NCBI GenBank assembly: GCA_037975125.1
Contig: CM075857.1
Span: forward strand, 48,529,672 to 48,593,671
DNA from: Latrodectus hesperus
Lineage: Eukaryota > Arthropoda > Arachnida > Araneae > Theridiidae
Direction: 5' to 3'
DNA: 64,000 nucleotides
Positions 1 through 22,640 of the stretch are shown piece after piece. A program made the position numbers and the translations under genes. Numbering within the stretch: the first letter of the stretch is position 1; each line of letters begins with the position of its first letter. The notes below the pieces were generated by a model. It saw only the letters and a list, made by a program, of their open reading frames with translations. It made no database searches and had not been told where the DNA came from.

Positions 1-2206
<2,206 letters not shown>

Positions 2207-2518
2207 TAATAATTTTGACTTCTTTTCTGGAATAAAATTATTCCAAATTTACCCAAACTTATTTCTGAAAACTATTTTTATTTGGTATTTACTTATACAT
2301 AAGGAAGTTTTTGCTTTGATAAACGTTAGAGTACATAAAATTTATAAGCCCCACCTATATGAACATCAGAATAGTATCTATAGAATATTTTCCTTTTTAA
2401 AATTTAAATTAAAGTAAAGAAAATGCACTTTAAAAAGTATATATAACAGGATATTTATCTTTAAAATAAATTGCAATTTTATTCTAAGACAAAAAGAGCG
2501 AGAATACGTTTTCAATTA

Positions 2519-3100
2519 TCAAAATGGACAAATTAAGGAGCATCCATGATCAAAACATTGTTGTCTTTGTTGATTCACATGCTACTATTCTTTCGATTAT
2601 TAATCTAAATTATAATAATAATGCACTTGTCCACTCTTGCAGAATGAAGATGCACGAACTCATAGAAATCAAGGACCCCCTTTGCCTTTGTGTAGCATCA
2701 TAAATGTAATCCTTAGTAAAATAAAGTATTTCAGTTTCCCTTTATGCTGACACTGCTTGGGACTGGCAATGGAAATCTCTACTTTATGGGAACATTAGAA
2801 TCCCTGGCTGCTTACCATGACTGTTGGTGATCACTTGTTTCTGGGTGACAACTGTAAATGACTATCTGCAAAAGCATCTGCATCGAATAGGTGTAATGAA
2901 CTGCTCTTCGTCCATTGTGCAATCATGGTGATTTGGATGGTGCTCACCGCAAGAACTGTCCTGAAGTTTAGGAGTTTATGGCTGACAACTATATTTGAGG
3001 CTACTAAAGAACTTTACTCATGTTTTTATACTTGTTCATCTTTTTATTGGGCTGCTCATTTATTAATGGGAGCGATGCCAATGACGGGAGTAGGATAAAA
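2519..3100 (+). pseudogene. Eroded LINE ORF2 3' end (RNase H and zinc-knuckle tail)
   Basis: This is a decayed 3' end of a non-LTR retrotransposon, readable only by switching frames. Near 2560 it reads V-V-F-V-D-S-H-A, like the third acidic block of a LINE RNase H (D-S). Near 2865-2895 it reads DYLQKHLHRIG, the usual segment just before the C-terminal zinc knuckle. At 2918-2959 the frame reads CNHGDLDGAHRKNC, fitting the C..H..C knuckle. Near 3040-3097 another frame reads YWAAHLLMGAMPMTGVG and stop, an ending I associate with spider LINE proteins. Several stops and frameshifts break it, so it is inactive. Family membership rests on motif order and memory; a frame-tolerant protein search would settle it. 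Confidence 0.6.
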
Positions 3101-3455
3101 AATTACCAAAACTAATGACTGTCTTTAGGATTTTAAAGTAAGCAAATAGGATATCAACAAATGATATTCACAAAATGTATTCCTTTTTAAATCTTCAAGT
3201 AATAACATCATTTAAAATAATATAATAAAATGAATTAGTTTAATATTTAAACGTTTTACTTTTCTAAAAAATTTATGTCTAAAAATCAAAATATTAGAAG
3301 ATCATCATATTATACATGACCAAGCTAATTATTTAATTATAATAAATGTGTTAGTTATAATTATGATATAAAAAACAAATAAGAATATATTTTGCATTGT
3401 TCTAAAATAACTTAATTTTTAATCTTTATAGAATTAATTATGTTCTTTGAATTTT

Positions 3456-3565
3456 GAATTTTTAATTCTAGTAAATTAGGAGTATATTAAAAACATCATC
3501 GCAATATATTCATAATTTACTAGAATTAAAAATTCTAGTGAATTATGAATATATTAAAAACACAT
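3456..3565. repeat. Alternating forward-reverse-forward copies of a ~35-nt unit
   Basis: A 23-nt arm at 3456-3478 has its exact reverse complement at 3513-3535. The right arm overlaps the start of a third, forward copy (about 3531-3565) that matches the first in ATTCTAGT-AATTA and TATATTAAAAACA. Three copies therefore lie head-to-tail in alternating orientation. No open frame crosses it. It could be a palindromic insertion, a foldback/MITE remnant, or the product of replication template switching. Confidence 0.85.
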
Positions 3566-5005
3566 CACTTCTCTCCCTTTTTCATTTTTGCAGTTTTCAT
3601 ACAATTATACTAATTTTGTCATCCTATCCAAGCAATATTTCAAATGGGGATAATTTTCCATTAATATTTTCGAACAATATGTTTAAAATCTAAATGCATG
3701 ACTACATATATATTTGAAAATAAGTTAAAATCTAAATAGCCTGCTGTAAATTGCTTCTTAGCTGTTTATTCTTAATTGATAATTTTTTATTTAAATTGAA
3801 GCATTATCCAAAATTATTTGATATGATAAAATATCATAAAATAGATTTGATAAAAATAGATCGATAAAATTAAAAATTTTATTACTTTTAAGAATACATT
3901 TTTGTGACAATTTGAATGCAAGAAATGAAACACAAATGTCATGTCTTAATAGTAAAAAAAAATTAAGTTTAAAATATTATAACATTAGATACATAAATCA
4001 TGTGACTGCTGACTAAAGATAAACAAATTTAACGTTTGACTATTGTCTATTGATTTATGGAGTAAGTTGTCTAATATTACTTATGCCGCATGATTTATCT
4101 AAAATGTATGAAAATAATGTTAAATAAACATATTGCATGAAATTGAACTCAACAAAATTACATCTATAGATGTTTACATATAATTTGGCATAACAATTAA
4201 TTAATTTATCTGTTATTTTAAAATTTTTCAATGAATCAAAGTTTTTGAAAGTAAGTTATAAAATTATACGTATCTATTTTACAAAATTCACACTTATATG
4301 TATAACAATAAATAACTCATTTTATAAATGTGAATATTTTATTATATCAACGATATGATGTAGAAATTACACATTAAATATTCTAATACTTAAGCCCAAA
4401 GTTAAAATAAATTGCAATTTAAATAGGGCTTTAATTACAAAAATATTTTATTAATAATTTATATAAAAGTAGGTAGGAAACTGCCATTCATATTTATCCA
4501 AAAGTTTCTATTGCCAGAATACTATTTTCGGAATTTTTAAAAAAAATTTTATGGTTTGCATTTAAAAATATATTTGCAACAATATTATTTGTGATTGCTT
4601 TTTAAATGAAACAAAAATTTCTTATCTACATTGCCTCTACTTTTTATTGTTCTGTATTGCTTGCAAAAAAATTTCTTCCTCTTATAAAAGTGACATTTCC
4701 ATAAAGTGCACTCTAGTTCAGCAAAGTGAAATACTTTAAAGCATAGAAATAATGTTCTTTGGCTAAATGTAGTTATGGAAATGTGCAGAGTTAGTTCTAC
4801 CGGAAATGGCTGTTATATACATACCAGTGGAAATGCTTCCATGCAAAAATTCTCTAAAATGGAGCATAATTTTGAGTATTTATTTTCAACTAAACAAACA
4901 TATATTGCTTCGAAATAAATGCATAAAATAACATTAATATCTTACCAATATTTTGGTAAAAGTTGCAGTGAAATAAAATTTTACATAAAATGATTCCTAT
5001 GGAGG
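3566..5005. other. AT-rich DNA, nothing recognised
   Basis: No open frame of note, no RNA gene signature and no transposon motif were seen in this stretch. Confidence 0.55.
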
Positions 5006-5045
5006 AAATGAGGGATATAAAATATTTCATTTATATCCCTCATTT
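5006..5045. repeat. Perfect 16-bp hairpin
   Basis: The arms AAATGAGGGATATAAA (5006-5021) and TTTATATCCCTCATTT (5030-5045) are exact reverse complements around an 8-base loop. The GAGGG core makes it less trivial than the AT palindromes expected in this background. Confidence 0.9.
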
Positions 5046-8924
<3,879 letters not shown>

Positions 8925-9646
8925 GTAATACAATTGTCTGATAAAATTAGGAAAAATGCTTATAGTATCTTATAAGTTATTTCTGCACACTATTGTTTTG
9001 CATTTTATAAATAATGCTTTCTTCTTTTTAAATCGAAAATTAAAGGCATTGCTTTGTTATTGGATTAAAAATAATTTTTTTCATTATATGAAGTATTTTT
9101 ACAATAATATTATGTCTCTTTTGTCTCAACAATTTCAGATGTGACACTTTTAAAATCTTAATTCAATAATTTTAAGGTGCATTAAAATAAATGTTCATAC
9201 ATTTTTAAAGCTATTGCGCAGAACCATTGTAAAAAGGTTTTAGGATTAATAATGAGAGAAAAAGACAAAAGAAATAAATCAATCATGTTGAAATAAATGT
9301 ATTTGAGGATGAATTCAACAGTAAGTGATTGTATTTTTTAAAATTATTTTTATTTCTTACATCAGCACTCTTTGTTATTTTATAGGTTTATACCATTTTA
9401 ATAAGTATACTCTTGTTCATTATTTCCCATTTATTAAATATATTTTTAATGCTGTTATAAATGAAATCATTGCTTTTATGCTTTTAATATTAATTATTTG
9501 TTAAAATTTTCTTCAAAAAAGCTAACGTGTTTTCAATAATTCAAGAACGATAAAATGTAATGTAATAATACTTCACTCATAATTACATTAGGGAATAAAT
9601 TTTGTTGTAAACTGTGTTTATTAAATTTTTACGATGTGTATTACAT

Positions 9647-9903
9647 TTATGTGGGATAAAAATGCCGAACAGTTTTAAGAATCATGTAAATGAAAAATAC
9701 TGAGATATTTTGAACTCTTCTTGTATCCTTATCCATTCTTCCCATTAAATCTTCTTTTGGACGAATTGGGTGTTTTGAACAAGTGCTTTTATGGTACGGG
9801 TAACGATCCATTTTATTCCTTAGGTATTCCCAACTCGAATGTCTTCTTACTTTTCTCGCATGTTCCCATAAAAACACCATCTATTGACTTCGAGTGGTGT
9901 TAG
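9647..9903. other. Short open frames on both strands, unassigned
   Basis: This segment is less AT-rich than its surroundings and is open on the minus strand (77 codons, start at 9880) and partly on the plus strand (60 codons from 9721). The minus-strand product is basic and rich in Arg, Lys and His, with two Cys, and contains WEHARKVRRHSSWEYLRNK. I recognise no family, signal peptide or catalytic motif. It may be an eroded transposon fragment or a chance frame; I favour the former because composition shifts here. Confidence 0.2.
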
Positions 9904-12530
9904 ATGCCGACGTTCTTATGTATTTTTTATGATTTTCTTATACTCGATTTAACCTTTCATCTGCCGATTGTTTCTAGAAAAAGCCTTCTCAAATATGTTA
10001 TCAATAAACCCATGAAACATTGTAACCTCTCTTCACCTTGAAATGTAAAATCTTTGCTGTGATTTTTATAATCAAACAAAAGAAATGAATCTCAGTGCGA
10101 AACATTCTTAGAAGAGTCATTTTATTTTTAAAAGAATTGCATGACCAATTTGAAATATTATGATAGATTTTTAATATTTAATACTTTTTTATGTTGAAAT
10201 GTTTTTACTAGTTTAATAAGATATATTTTGTTCAAATAGTATTTAAAACATATCATGGTGTATAAGTTATTAAATGTAAATATATCAAATACTGCAAATA
10301 ATGATATATAATTGGTAGAAAACAAGAAAATTCAATAGACTGAAAGATAAAAAAAATGTGTTTAATAAATGAAAGAGAAATTTCTGAAAATAATGAAAAT
10401 TACTAATGTTTCATTTATTATAAATTAAGGAACATGTAAATTACCTATAAATAAAGTGTATCATTTAATAAGTTGATTGAAATTTAAATTATTTTCATAG
10501 TTCAGTTCTGTGATAAAATTATTTTAACCAATAAGAAACAATCAAATATAATTGAAGAATTAATGATAAATTATAATAGTTATTCAGTGGCAATTTTCAA
10601 ATTGTATATTTTAATTTTATACTATTTTGAACATAATCAAAATTTTCACAGAATTGTAACACATTCAGTTTAACTTAAGGTTTGAAAATAAATATTCCAC
10701 GAATCTTGTACCTGATCCATTCGTTTCACCTTTAGTGTGAAAAGTATTTTTATTTTCTCTTATTTTAAAGAACATTAATTGAAAAAGTGTTAATATTTCA
10801 GCATTTTTAACAATATCCCTTAAAATTAAATCTAATAATCATAAGTTTCATTGGAAAATATATATCATTAATGAAATACAAATTATGTTTATTTCCCAAT
10901 GAAAATAACATAAAATTATAATAAATATTAATTCCGAATTATTCTAAAAATTTGCAGAATGTAATTTAAATTTTTATGCATATCATTTTAAGTTTACAAA
11001 AAATTACATCAGAAATTAAATAAAATATATCGATATAAAAATTGCAAACTAAATAAGTAATAAAATTTACTTGAAATTCTAATTGAATGTGTTGGGTTAT
11101 AATGTATTGATTATAATAAATAAAAATCACCACACACAACACACAACATAATGTAACCGGAGATTGCCATACTTAGTTTTTTTCAATGAATCTGAGTTCA
11201 AAATAATATGAATACGTTTAAGTGCAGTATCTTCAAAAATATGAATAATTAAGGGGGATATTGAAAATAATAATATTTATTAAATTTATTAGAAGATTTC
11301 TCATTATGCAAATTTTCACTTCACAGTACTTGAACTAGTTAAATGTAGTTATAAAGTATTTATTCCGAAATACTAATAAATATCTTACACAGAACATTAT
11401 TGTATTAAAACAATTGATTTACTATTAGATATGACATTAAATCAATATTCAAAACATTTATTTTCTTTTAGAAATAAATGCTCCTTTCTTTAGCATATTA
11501 GAGCAATTTGTTATATTTGTAAATGGTAAATAATGAACATTATTTTTAAAAATGAATGATACATTATGTATGATTATTAGAGAGATAAATGGCGTAATCA
11601 AAACTAATTTCTTTTATAAAGAGCAATTGAAAATCTCATAAAACCAATCTTTTCAATTCTTAGATGTAAGATTCCATAAAATATCGCTTTATTGATTTAT
11701 AGATTATCGTTTTATCAAACATTTGGATATTACTTGAAGTTATTTTGTCAATGAAAAATGTTCTTGAATTAATTTAATTTCATCTCTTTATTCATAATCT
11801 TTAAATCTGAATAAAGGGATTTCTTTATTCAGAATTAAATATAAATTGGTAAAAATTAATTTAATATAATCGAAGAACTCATTAGATGGATTAATATTTT
11901 TAAGTATAGATGTAAATGTCCTATTTTATGAGCATATTTTGAAATTTTGTTTATTTATCTTTTTAAAAAATTTTTTATTATCCATTTATCTTTTTTAATG
12001 AAATTTATAAGCGAAGCTCCTCATAATAATTGATGATATAAAAGCTGCAATTCAGAACAAAACTTTCTTTTAAAAATATTGATAAAAAACATAAAAGAAA
12101 AAATTTATGTAAGTTATCTATAATAATTATTTTAATAAAAAAGGTATTTTAAAATTGAAACATAAATATATATATATAATATAAAACACTGTATCAGATA
12201 AAATGTATCAATAATTTATAAAGTTGTTTTAGGAAATGTTTGGAAGAGAATAAGTATATTTTAAATGTAATTTAACTTTTTTAGATATGCCTATCTAATT
12301 TATAGTAAACAATTAGCATGTTGATGTATAAATTTAAATATTTTTTCAAACAATGCATTTTATAATATTTTAAAGAAATATTTAAAGTCATTAACTAACT
12401 TTCAGCAAAAATAGTTCCTATCTAGGAAAACTAATATTTCATATAGCAAGGGAAAAGAAACATAAAAAAAAACGAGAATCTCATTTATATCCTGTTTAAT
12501 CAAACTTTTCTAAGAGTAGCTTTTTCCTTA
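9904..12530. other. AT-rich DNA with one small hairpin
   Basis: No supported gene. A hairpin with 11-bp arms (TCTGAATAAAG at 11806-11816, CTTTATTCAGA at 11823-11833) and a 6-base loop is the only structured item I noticed. Confidence 0.5.
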
Positions 12531-12539
12531 CTTCCGACC

Positions 12540-12790
12540 AATTAAATTTCTTCTCGAAGAGTTTTGCATCCAGGACAGCGAACCTTTAACCAGGGAACTC
12601 AAAACCATGAGAGGGCGCTTTCAGACTGCCGGATATATCCGGCAGTATGGTAGTCTCTTTAACTGTTGCGCGGCTGACTCTTAAACTAATCGGATCTTCT
12701 TAGGAGCGGAGAGACGGAGTCTTCTCGTAATAGAAATCCTTCAATACTATGTCTCAAAGGCTAGTTATAACTTGCTTGAATTAAAGGTGT
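12540..12790. other. Balanced-composition island with a 22-bp perfect palindrome
   Basis: About 250 bases with far more G+C than the flanks. They include a perfect 22-bp palindrome at 12625-12646 (arm ACTGCCGGATA, no loop). A short outer pair, AGACT at 12623-12627 and AGTCT at 12651-12655, overlaps its left edge. No reading frame of any length is open and no tRNA box or LINE motif is visible. Candidates are a conserved regulatory element, a small structured RNA locus or a fragment of an unknown repeat; I cannot decide between these. Confidence 0.4.
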
Positions 12791-13704
12791 GTTGTTTTTA
12801 TTCAAAATTGCATGATGCTACAGCAAAAATTAAAAAATAAGGATAGTTTTATATGCATGATTTAAAAGAATACGTATTTTTTTTAAAAAAACGTATAAAT
12901 AAGAAAGCGAAAACTTTTTTTGGTTAAGAACTTTAAATTCACTTCAAAATGTATGTTTTCAAATATTTAACATTAGGAAACTTTAAATATCACATTTAAG
13001 AAATAAAATTATTATAATATAATTTCGTAGATGATTACAATAAAATAATAATTCGTTAACCTGAAAAAAATAATGCTTCTTTCTATGTATTCTTAAGAAA
13101 TCAGAAGTTTATAAACGTTTTGTATCATTATTTTTTTATCATTAAAACATGTATGTTTATATAATTGAAATATTTAACAGTTTGCAAAATTATTATTAAC
13201 TTTAAAAAATGTAATATGATTTAATTTTTTATTTAAAATTTACTATGCAAAAGTTTTCAGAGATTAATAAGTGAATAAAAATATACGTGTTTGAAATAAA
13301 CGGCAATTTTACGAAAACTTAAAACTTCAAATTATTTAATGCTTAAGGATTTTGATTTCATTTGTGAAACTCGAAAATTGTAATTTTTATGTAGCCTTTA
13401 AATTAACATTTAAACACAATTATTTCTTATTTTCCTGTAAAACTTAAAATGAATATAAATGTATGGCTATCAAATTATGCAATTCAAGTCCATGAGATTT
13501 TTTTTAAAATATTTATTTTATGGTTTATGAATAATATATAACATAATATATAATATACTTTACAATATATCTATACTTTAATATGTTTAAACAACATAAA
13601 TACTTAATGAATTTTTAAAGTTTATAGTAAAAATAAATTAATAAATGTATGTTTTTATATTTGTAAGTATAAATGTATCATCTACTTTAATTAAATTTTG
13701 AATG
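12791..13704. other. AT-rich DNA, nothing recognised
   Basis: No coding, RNA or transposon signal was seen. Confidence 0.5.
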
Positions 13705-13756
13705 AAAAATATCCTTATAAAATATGTTACTTATCATATTTTATAAGGATATTTTT
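13705..13756. repeat. 22-bp perfect inverted repeat next to a (TA)n array
   Basis: The 22-base arm 13705-13726 (starting AAAAATATCCTTATAAAATA) is exactly reverse-complemented at 13735-13756 around an 8-base loop. The (TA)n array begins only 8 bases later. It resembles a small foldback element or a break-and-repair product. Confidence 0.9.
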
Positions 13757-13762
13757 ATAAGG

Positions 13763-18573
<4,811 letters not shown>

Positions 18574-19841
18574 TAAAGAGGTATTTCCAATTGGAGAGAG
18601 TGCAATTGAGTGCGACTCGCTTTATAACCGGCCTGAGAAACAGCTGCCCAAATGATATTGTACTTTACGACGCTAATCTCCCTCCTCTTAGTCTTATTAG
18701 AAGCTCAAACCTGGTGAAATACTTCAACAAATTAAGAAGCTATGGAAATGGTAAACTGTACTGTATGGTAAACTGTACATCTGCATATCTGTCTAACTGG
18801 AGTAACAACCAGAGACTCAAAATGGATAGCCCATTTGGACTGGCTGATAAACTGGAGATTATTTCCCAATCGGTGGAGTACTCATCTCTAACACCCTGTG
18901 TAAACCCGACTGAGGGATTACTCGAAGTTCACTTCCACTCTGAACTTCCGTCCCACACAAACAAAAACTCTGATGTCCCTGAATTCTTTCGACAACTGGC
19001 TCTTGAGGTCATAAATAGTGTCCCGAGTGATGCTACTCTTATATATATACAGACGGTAGTAAAGACGAGTCAAATCACACCGGGAGTGGCATCTATATTG
19101 TGAACCCTGCGGTACGGCTATCTCGACGCAACCCAGATAACTGCTCAGTCTTTAGGACCGAATTAATTGCTATTAAGGAGGGATTAAACACCATTCTCTA
19201 CTCCACAGACTCTAGTGTCATTCGGATTTTTTCAGATAGCCGCAGCTCAATCCAACATCTACAGGACTGGAGGCATGTAAATGACCTTATAAGCATCCAA
19301 ATATTCAATATGCTTAAAATTCTTTCAAAGCGCAGGGAGGTCCACCTCCAGTGGATCCCCTCCCACGTCAACATTCCTTGAAATGAAGCTGCGGATACCT
19401 TAGCAATAAGAGGCTGCTATGCGATGGCCACTACTGATTATGACCTAACTTTTGAGGAGATTTTCTCCGTGGTGAAAAATAGAGACCGACAAGTCTGGCT
19501 TTCTCCTCCAGCCCATCCCTGGTATAGTAGGTCAAAACCAGGAGGAGCATTACATTTTAAAGATGGCAGACAGGACCAAACGGCTATCACAAGATTTTTA
19601 GTGGGCACCTGAAATGCATGTCCTTTGAATCCGGCCGTTAACTCTTTCCAACGTGTCCCAAGTGCCATCTGCTGCCGGCTTCCCCGCATCATATTCTCGA
19701 TTGCTTGGGGCTCACATTAGAGGGTGTTCGCAACAGCCCTCTCCTGGTGCTTGACTTTGCTGGGGTGCATGGAATCATGGATTTGATCTAGCTGCCGCTA
19801 GATGCTGAAGGATTGGACACAACAACATAAAAAGGTCTTCC
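18574..19841 (+). mobile_element. 5'-truncated LINE insertion with decayed target-site duplication
   Basis: A non-LTR retrotransposon 3' end of about 1.24 kb lies between TAAAGAGGTATTTCC (18574-18588) and TAAAAAGGTCTTCC (19828-19841). These look like a diverged target-site duplication. The body starts inside the ORF2 region after the reverse transcriptase core, so it is a typical 5' truncation. Its 3' end, just before the second duplication, is CAACAA-rich (GGACACAACAACA). The family is the same as, or close to, the insertion at 41142-42282. Confidence 0.75.
18589..19800 (+). pseudogene. LINE ORF2 C-terminal pseudogene (RT thumb, RNase H, zinc knuckle)
   Basis: The readable protein starts with LERVQLSATRFITGLRNSCP, a post-RT segment of LINE ORF2. 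RNase H follows. The first acidic block (TDGSK) sits near 19052 in a frame shifted by two bases, next to a TATATATA run, so one extra TA unit probably broke the gene. The second block (FRTELIAI) and third (FSDSRSSI) read in the frame open from 19100. The fourth (NEAAD) follows a stop codon near 19379. A further one-base shift near 19600 moves the C-terminal knuckle (PTCPKC...HHILDC) to another frame, with one more stop. The tail reads LLVLDFAGVHGIMDLI and stop near 19790. With two frameshifts and at least two stops it is dead. The RNase H residues are family knowledge; the breaks are seen directly. Confidence 0.85.
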
Positions 19842-20693
19842 CATAATCTTCACTTAGAGAACGTTTCCTATTCCAGAATGATAACATAAAGAAACTAGCA
19901 AAGTTAGAAAATGTGCAAGATTATCACGCATTCTACAAAGAAAAAAGAAAGGATACAACAAAATATTGTCGAAAAAAATGAAATTTTTAGTGTGTAAAAA
20001 TTTAATAATTGAAACTTTCTCAACATAAAGCTTCACAAAATTTAAAATTCATTGAATAGATTATTAAAAGCTCACAATACTTAACAACCTTTTTACATTT
20101 GAACATCAAAGATTATTGCATACTTGTAAATATATACGATTGATGAATGTGGTTTTAAATATCAAATACATTTCGCTTAGTCGTTTTTTTCTTTCATATC
20201 TATTATTCAGTAGAGTGATTACAGTAAAACTATATAAGTTTGAACTCATGTTAAAAGAAAAGTACCCTTTTAAAAAACTAGTTTTGACTTTTAACCAACA
20301 GTTTCAAGTACAAACAAGATGTAATATTTATGCTTGATAGTTAAAGCATCTTTGTACAGTTGCTTATTCTTAAATTTTGACATTTGTATCAACAAATTAC
20401 AAATGACATATCAACAAATGACAAATGTATCAACATTTTTAATAAATAAAATGTTTTATTCAAAGTATATTTCATAAAAGAAACATTTTAATTATTTAAC
20501 ACATCATTTTTCTCAATTCTGAGTTATAATTCCTAGTAAAATGAGAAAAATTTCAAAAATAGGACAAATTGCCTCTAAGGGTTTTTCTGTACAAAAATGG
20601 TCAACATTTATATAAAATATATAGATCATAAATAAGAATAAACTGAATGTTAAATTTTACGAAGTCTGCAGTTTTAGATCTGTATTCAGTTTG

Positions 20694-20696
<3 letters not shown>
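19842..20696. other. AT-rich DNA, nothing recognised
   Basis: Short open frames at 19854-20036 (minus) and 20116-20337 (plus) have no family resemblance. A local near-repeat of ACAAATGACATATCAAC and ACAAATGTATCAACA near 20380-20440 is minor. Confidence 0.45.
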
Positions 20697-20773
<77 letters not shown>

Positions 20774-20794
20774 AGATAGATAGATAGTATAGAT

Positions 20795-20825
<31 letters not shown>

Positions 20826-20832
20826 TAGATAT
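20697..20832. repeat. (TA)n and (GATA)n compound microsatellite
   Basis: About 36 TA units (20697-20768) pass through GTATA into about 13 GATA units with occasional GATATA interruptions (to 20832). Confidence 0.97.
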
Positions 20833-21263
20833 GCACTTTCTGTGAAACAAAATGCAACACTTCGAAGGAAACACACAAATCATCTGAAATTTATATTCTT
20901 CTTCAAATCATTAATACTGCGGCACAAATACTCAACACAGGTGAATATAGTGCCATATACGACTGGTGCTTAAGAAGGAAAAGGGCTTGCGAATTCGAAT
21001 TACGGCAAAAAATTCTTTTTTTTCACATTTATCTTTTCGATTTTCCATTTTTTGTTCATAAAAGACATTGAGATTCTTTCGAACAAATTTATGAGTTCGA
21101 CAGAGGAACAATAGCAGTCTATAGTAATTATGTGGATTATCACCCTCAATCGTGTGGATGAAACCAAGGAATTCTAGTGCGGATCTTGAATTTATACTAT
21201 ATTAAACATAGCACTTCAGATTCAGGCTACTGCACATGATTAGGTTTAAACTCGTATTAATAA

Positions 21264-21512
21264 ATATCATTTGCAATTAAAGAAAATGCCCACAAGGTAT
21301 ACATTGGTTACTTACCTTATTACTCAAAACCACCGGAAACAGCTTCTTCAGTGGTACGGCAGAGAATAGACATTGAGTTTATTGACGAATACCTCTCCCG
21401 TAGGCAACACCATGATGGTCAGATTGATGTCTGTAGACACCAAGTTCTGAGACTGAGAAAGTTCTGCGTTTTGCTTTCCCACCTTGGTTCTTTACATGCA
21501 TTCATTGTTTAG
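21264..21512 (+). other. Open frame of 83 codons without start, unassigned
   Basis: Between stops the plus strand is open from 21264 to a TAG at 21510-21512 in a patch of balanced composition. The product is charged and His/Arg-rich; its middle reads VRQRIDIEFIDEYLSRRQHH. It lacks an ATG near its beginning. The mariner relic begins 25 bases after its stop. I recognise no family. It could be an exon, a fragment of an unknown transposon, or chance; the codon composition argues mildly against chance. Confidence 0.25.
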
Positions 21513-21538
21513 GATTGTATTAGATCATTGTATTACTA

Positions 21539-22640
21539 TGGTTGGCTATTAAGTTTCTACGAAAATCAGGAAGAGAAAGATATTTTTGTAAAAATGCAAT
21601 TATTGTTTTACAAAATATTGCCCCCTTTATAATTTATAAACTTTTGCTTCCGTAAAAATCAACTCCTGAAGTTTGCACACTGAATTTAATATCTCAGAAA
21701 CTTTGTTTTCCAAGGTATCAACAACTTACCGTGGTGATGAAAATCACTGCTCACGGTAAATAGATTATAAATAAAAATTAAGGTGACAAATCAGGTGAAT
21801 ATGAGTAATGAGACATTAAATTGATATTTTTCCCTTCAAATATTCAATTAAATCCGCACTGTTTGGAAGCAGACATTGTCATCATGAGGTATGGTGCAGC
21901 GATTTTTTTTGTTTTTTCCTTATTTCGTTGATGGCTTTTAGCAAGCACATTTTTCTGTACCATTTAGTGCTAACAGATTTTCGATCCACTACAGGAATGA
22001 CTGCTATTTTTATTGTGTGGTCGAAGAAACAAGGAATCATTTTCTAAGCAGCCCTTCATAAAAGAACTTCCGTAAAATTCCATTCATTAAGAAATACCCA
22101 AATCGAATATTATTACACAGTTTCTGACTCTTACGAATAAGTTAAAAATTCTTCACCAAAAAGAATATTATTGTATGCCAATTTTGCACTTTCCAATTTG
22201 AATGTTTTTTAATACTTCCTTACACTAATTTACAAGAGCCAGATTTTAGCTTCTATTAAATTGCTCGGAATCCTTCTTGAAGAAATCATTCTAACAGTTA
22301 AATGTCTATGCCAAATCGAATTATATTGTAGTTTGTGAAGTGCCAAGAAATGCTTCAATCTTACGATATGTGACATACTAACTTTTTCAAAAAATTTTCC
22401 CACAGTATTGATGTTGTTTGAAATGAAAACATGTTTCGGTTCCTTAAAGAGATTTAACACTCACATACGTGCGACAAAGATGGAATTCTGCAAACCAATT
22501 ATGAATCATGTGTTTTGTGATGGTACTTAATTACTAAAAGTTTCACAAATCGATATTAAGCATTCTTCTTGAGAGAAGCCTTTCTTAAAATCATAAAAAA
22601 ATATCCAACGTAAGCCTTCATAAGTTATTTTCTTTTTCTT
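21539..22640 (-). mobile_element. Degenerate mariner element, irritans-like
   Basis: On the minus strand the segment translates, with frame changes and stops, into a mariner transposase in correct order. The N-terminal helix-turn-helix region reads FFYDFKKGFSQEEC near 22570-22615. A stretch of 76 codons (22230-22460) covers the linker and second helix-turn-helix and ends in RMISSRRIPSNLIEAK. ILFGEEFL (near 22165) sits where TGDESW is expected. HDDN (near 21890) and INLMSHYSYSPDLSP (near 21800-21845) follow. The C-terminus resembles the family ending EYFEKQ (here QYFVKQ and stop, near 21600). The low-coordinate end GGTTGGCTATTAAGTTTC (21540-21557) looks like a mariner terminal repeat; I could not find its partner at the other end. 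The element is inactive. Confidence 0.7.
22230..22640 (-). pseudogene. Mariner transposase N-terminal part, broken
   Basis: This is the best-preserved stretch of the mariner relic. In family proteins this part binds the terminal repeats through two helix-turn-helix units. Here the first unit (FYDFKKGFSQEECL) is followed by stops within about 15 and 25 codons. The frame at 22230-22460 then stays open for 76 codons, ending SRRIPSNLIEAK where mariners have a W-I-P-H-x-L segment. The first catalytic Asp position downstream (about 22165) is occupied by Glu (GEE for GDE), if my alignment is right. No functional protein is possible. Confidence 0.65.

Noticed and set aside
19438..19692. Minus-strand frame of 84 codons
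   Set aside because: It is the antisense shadow of the LINE pseudogene.
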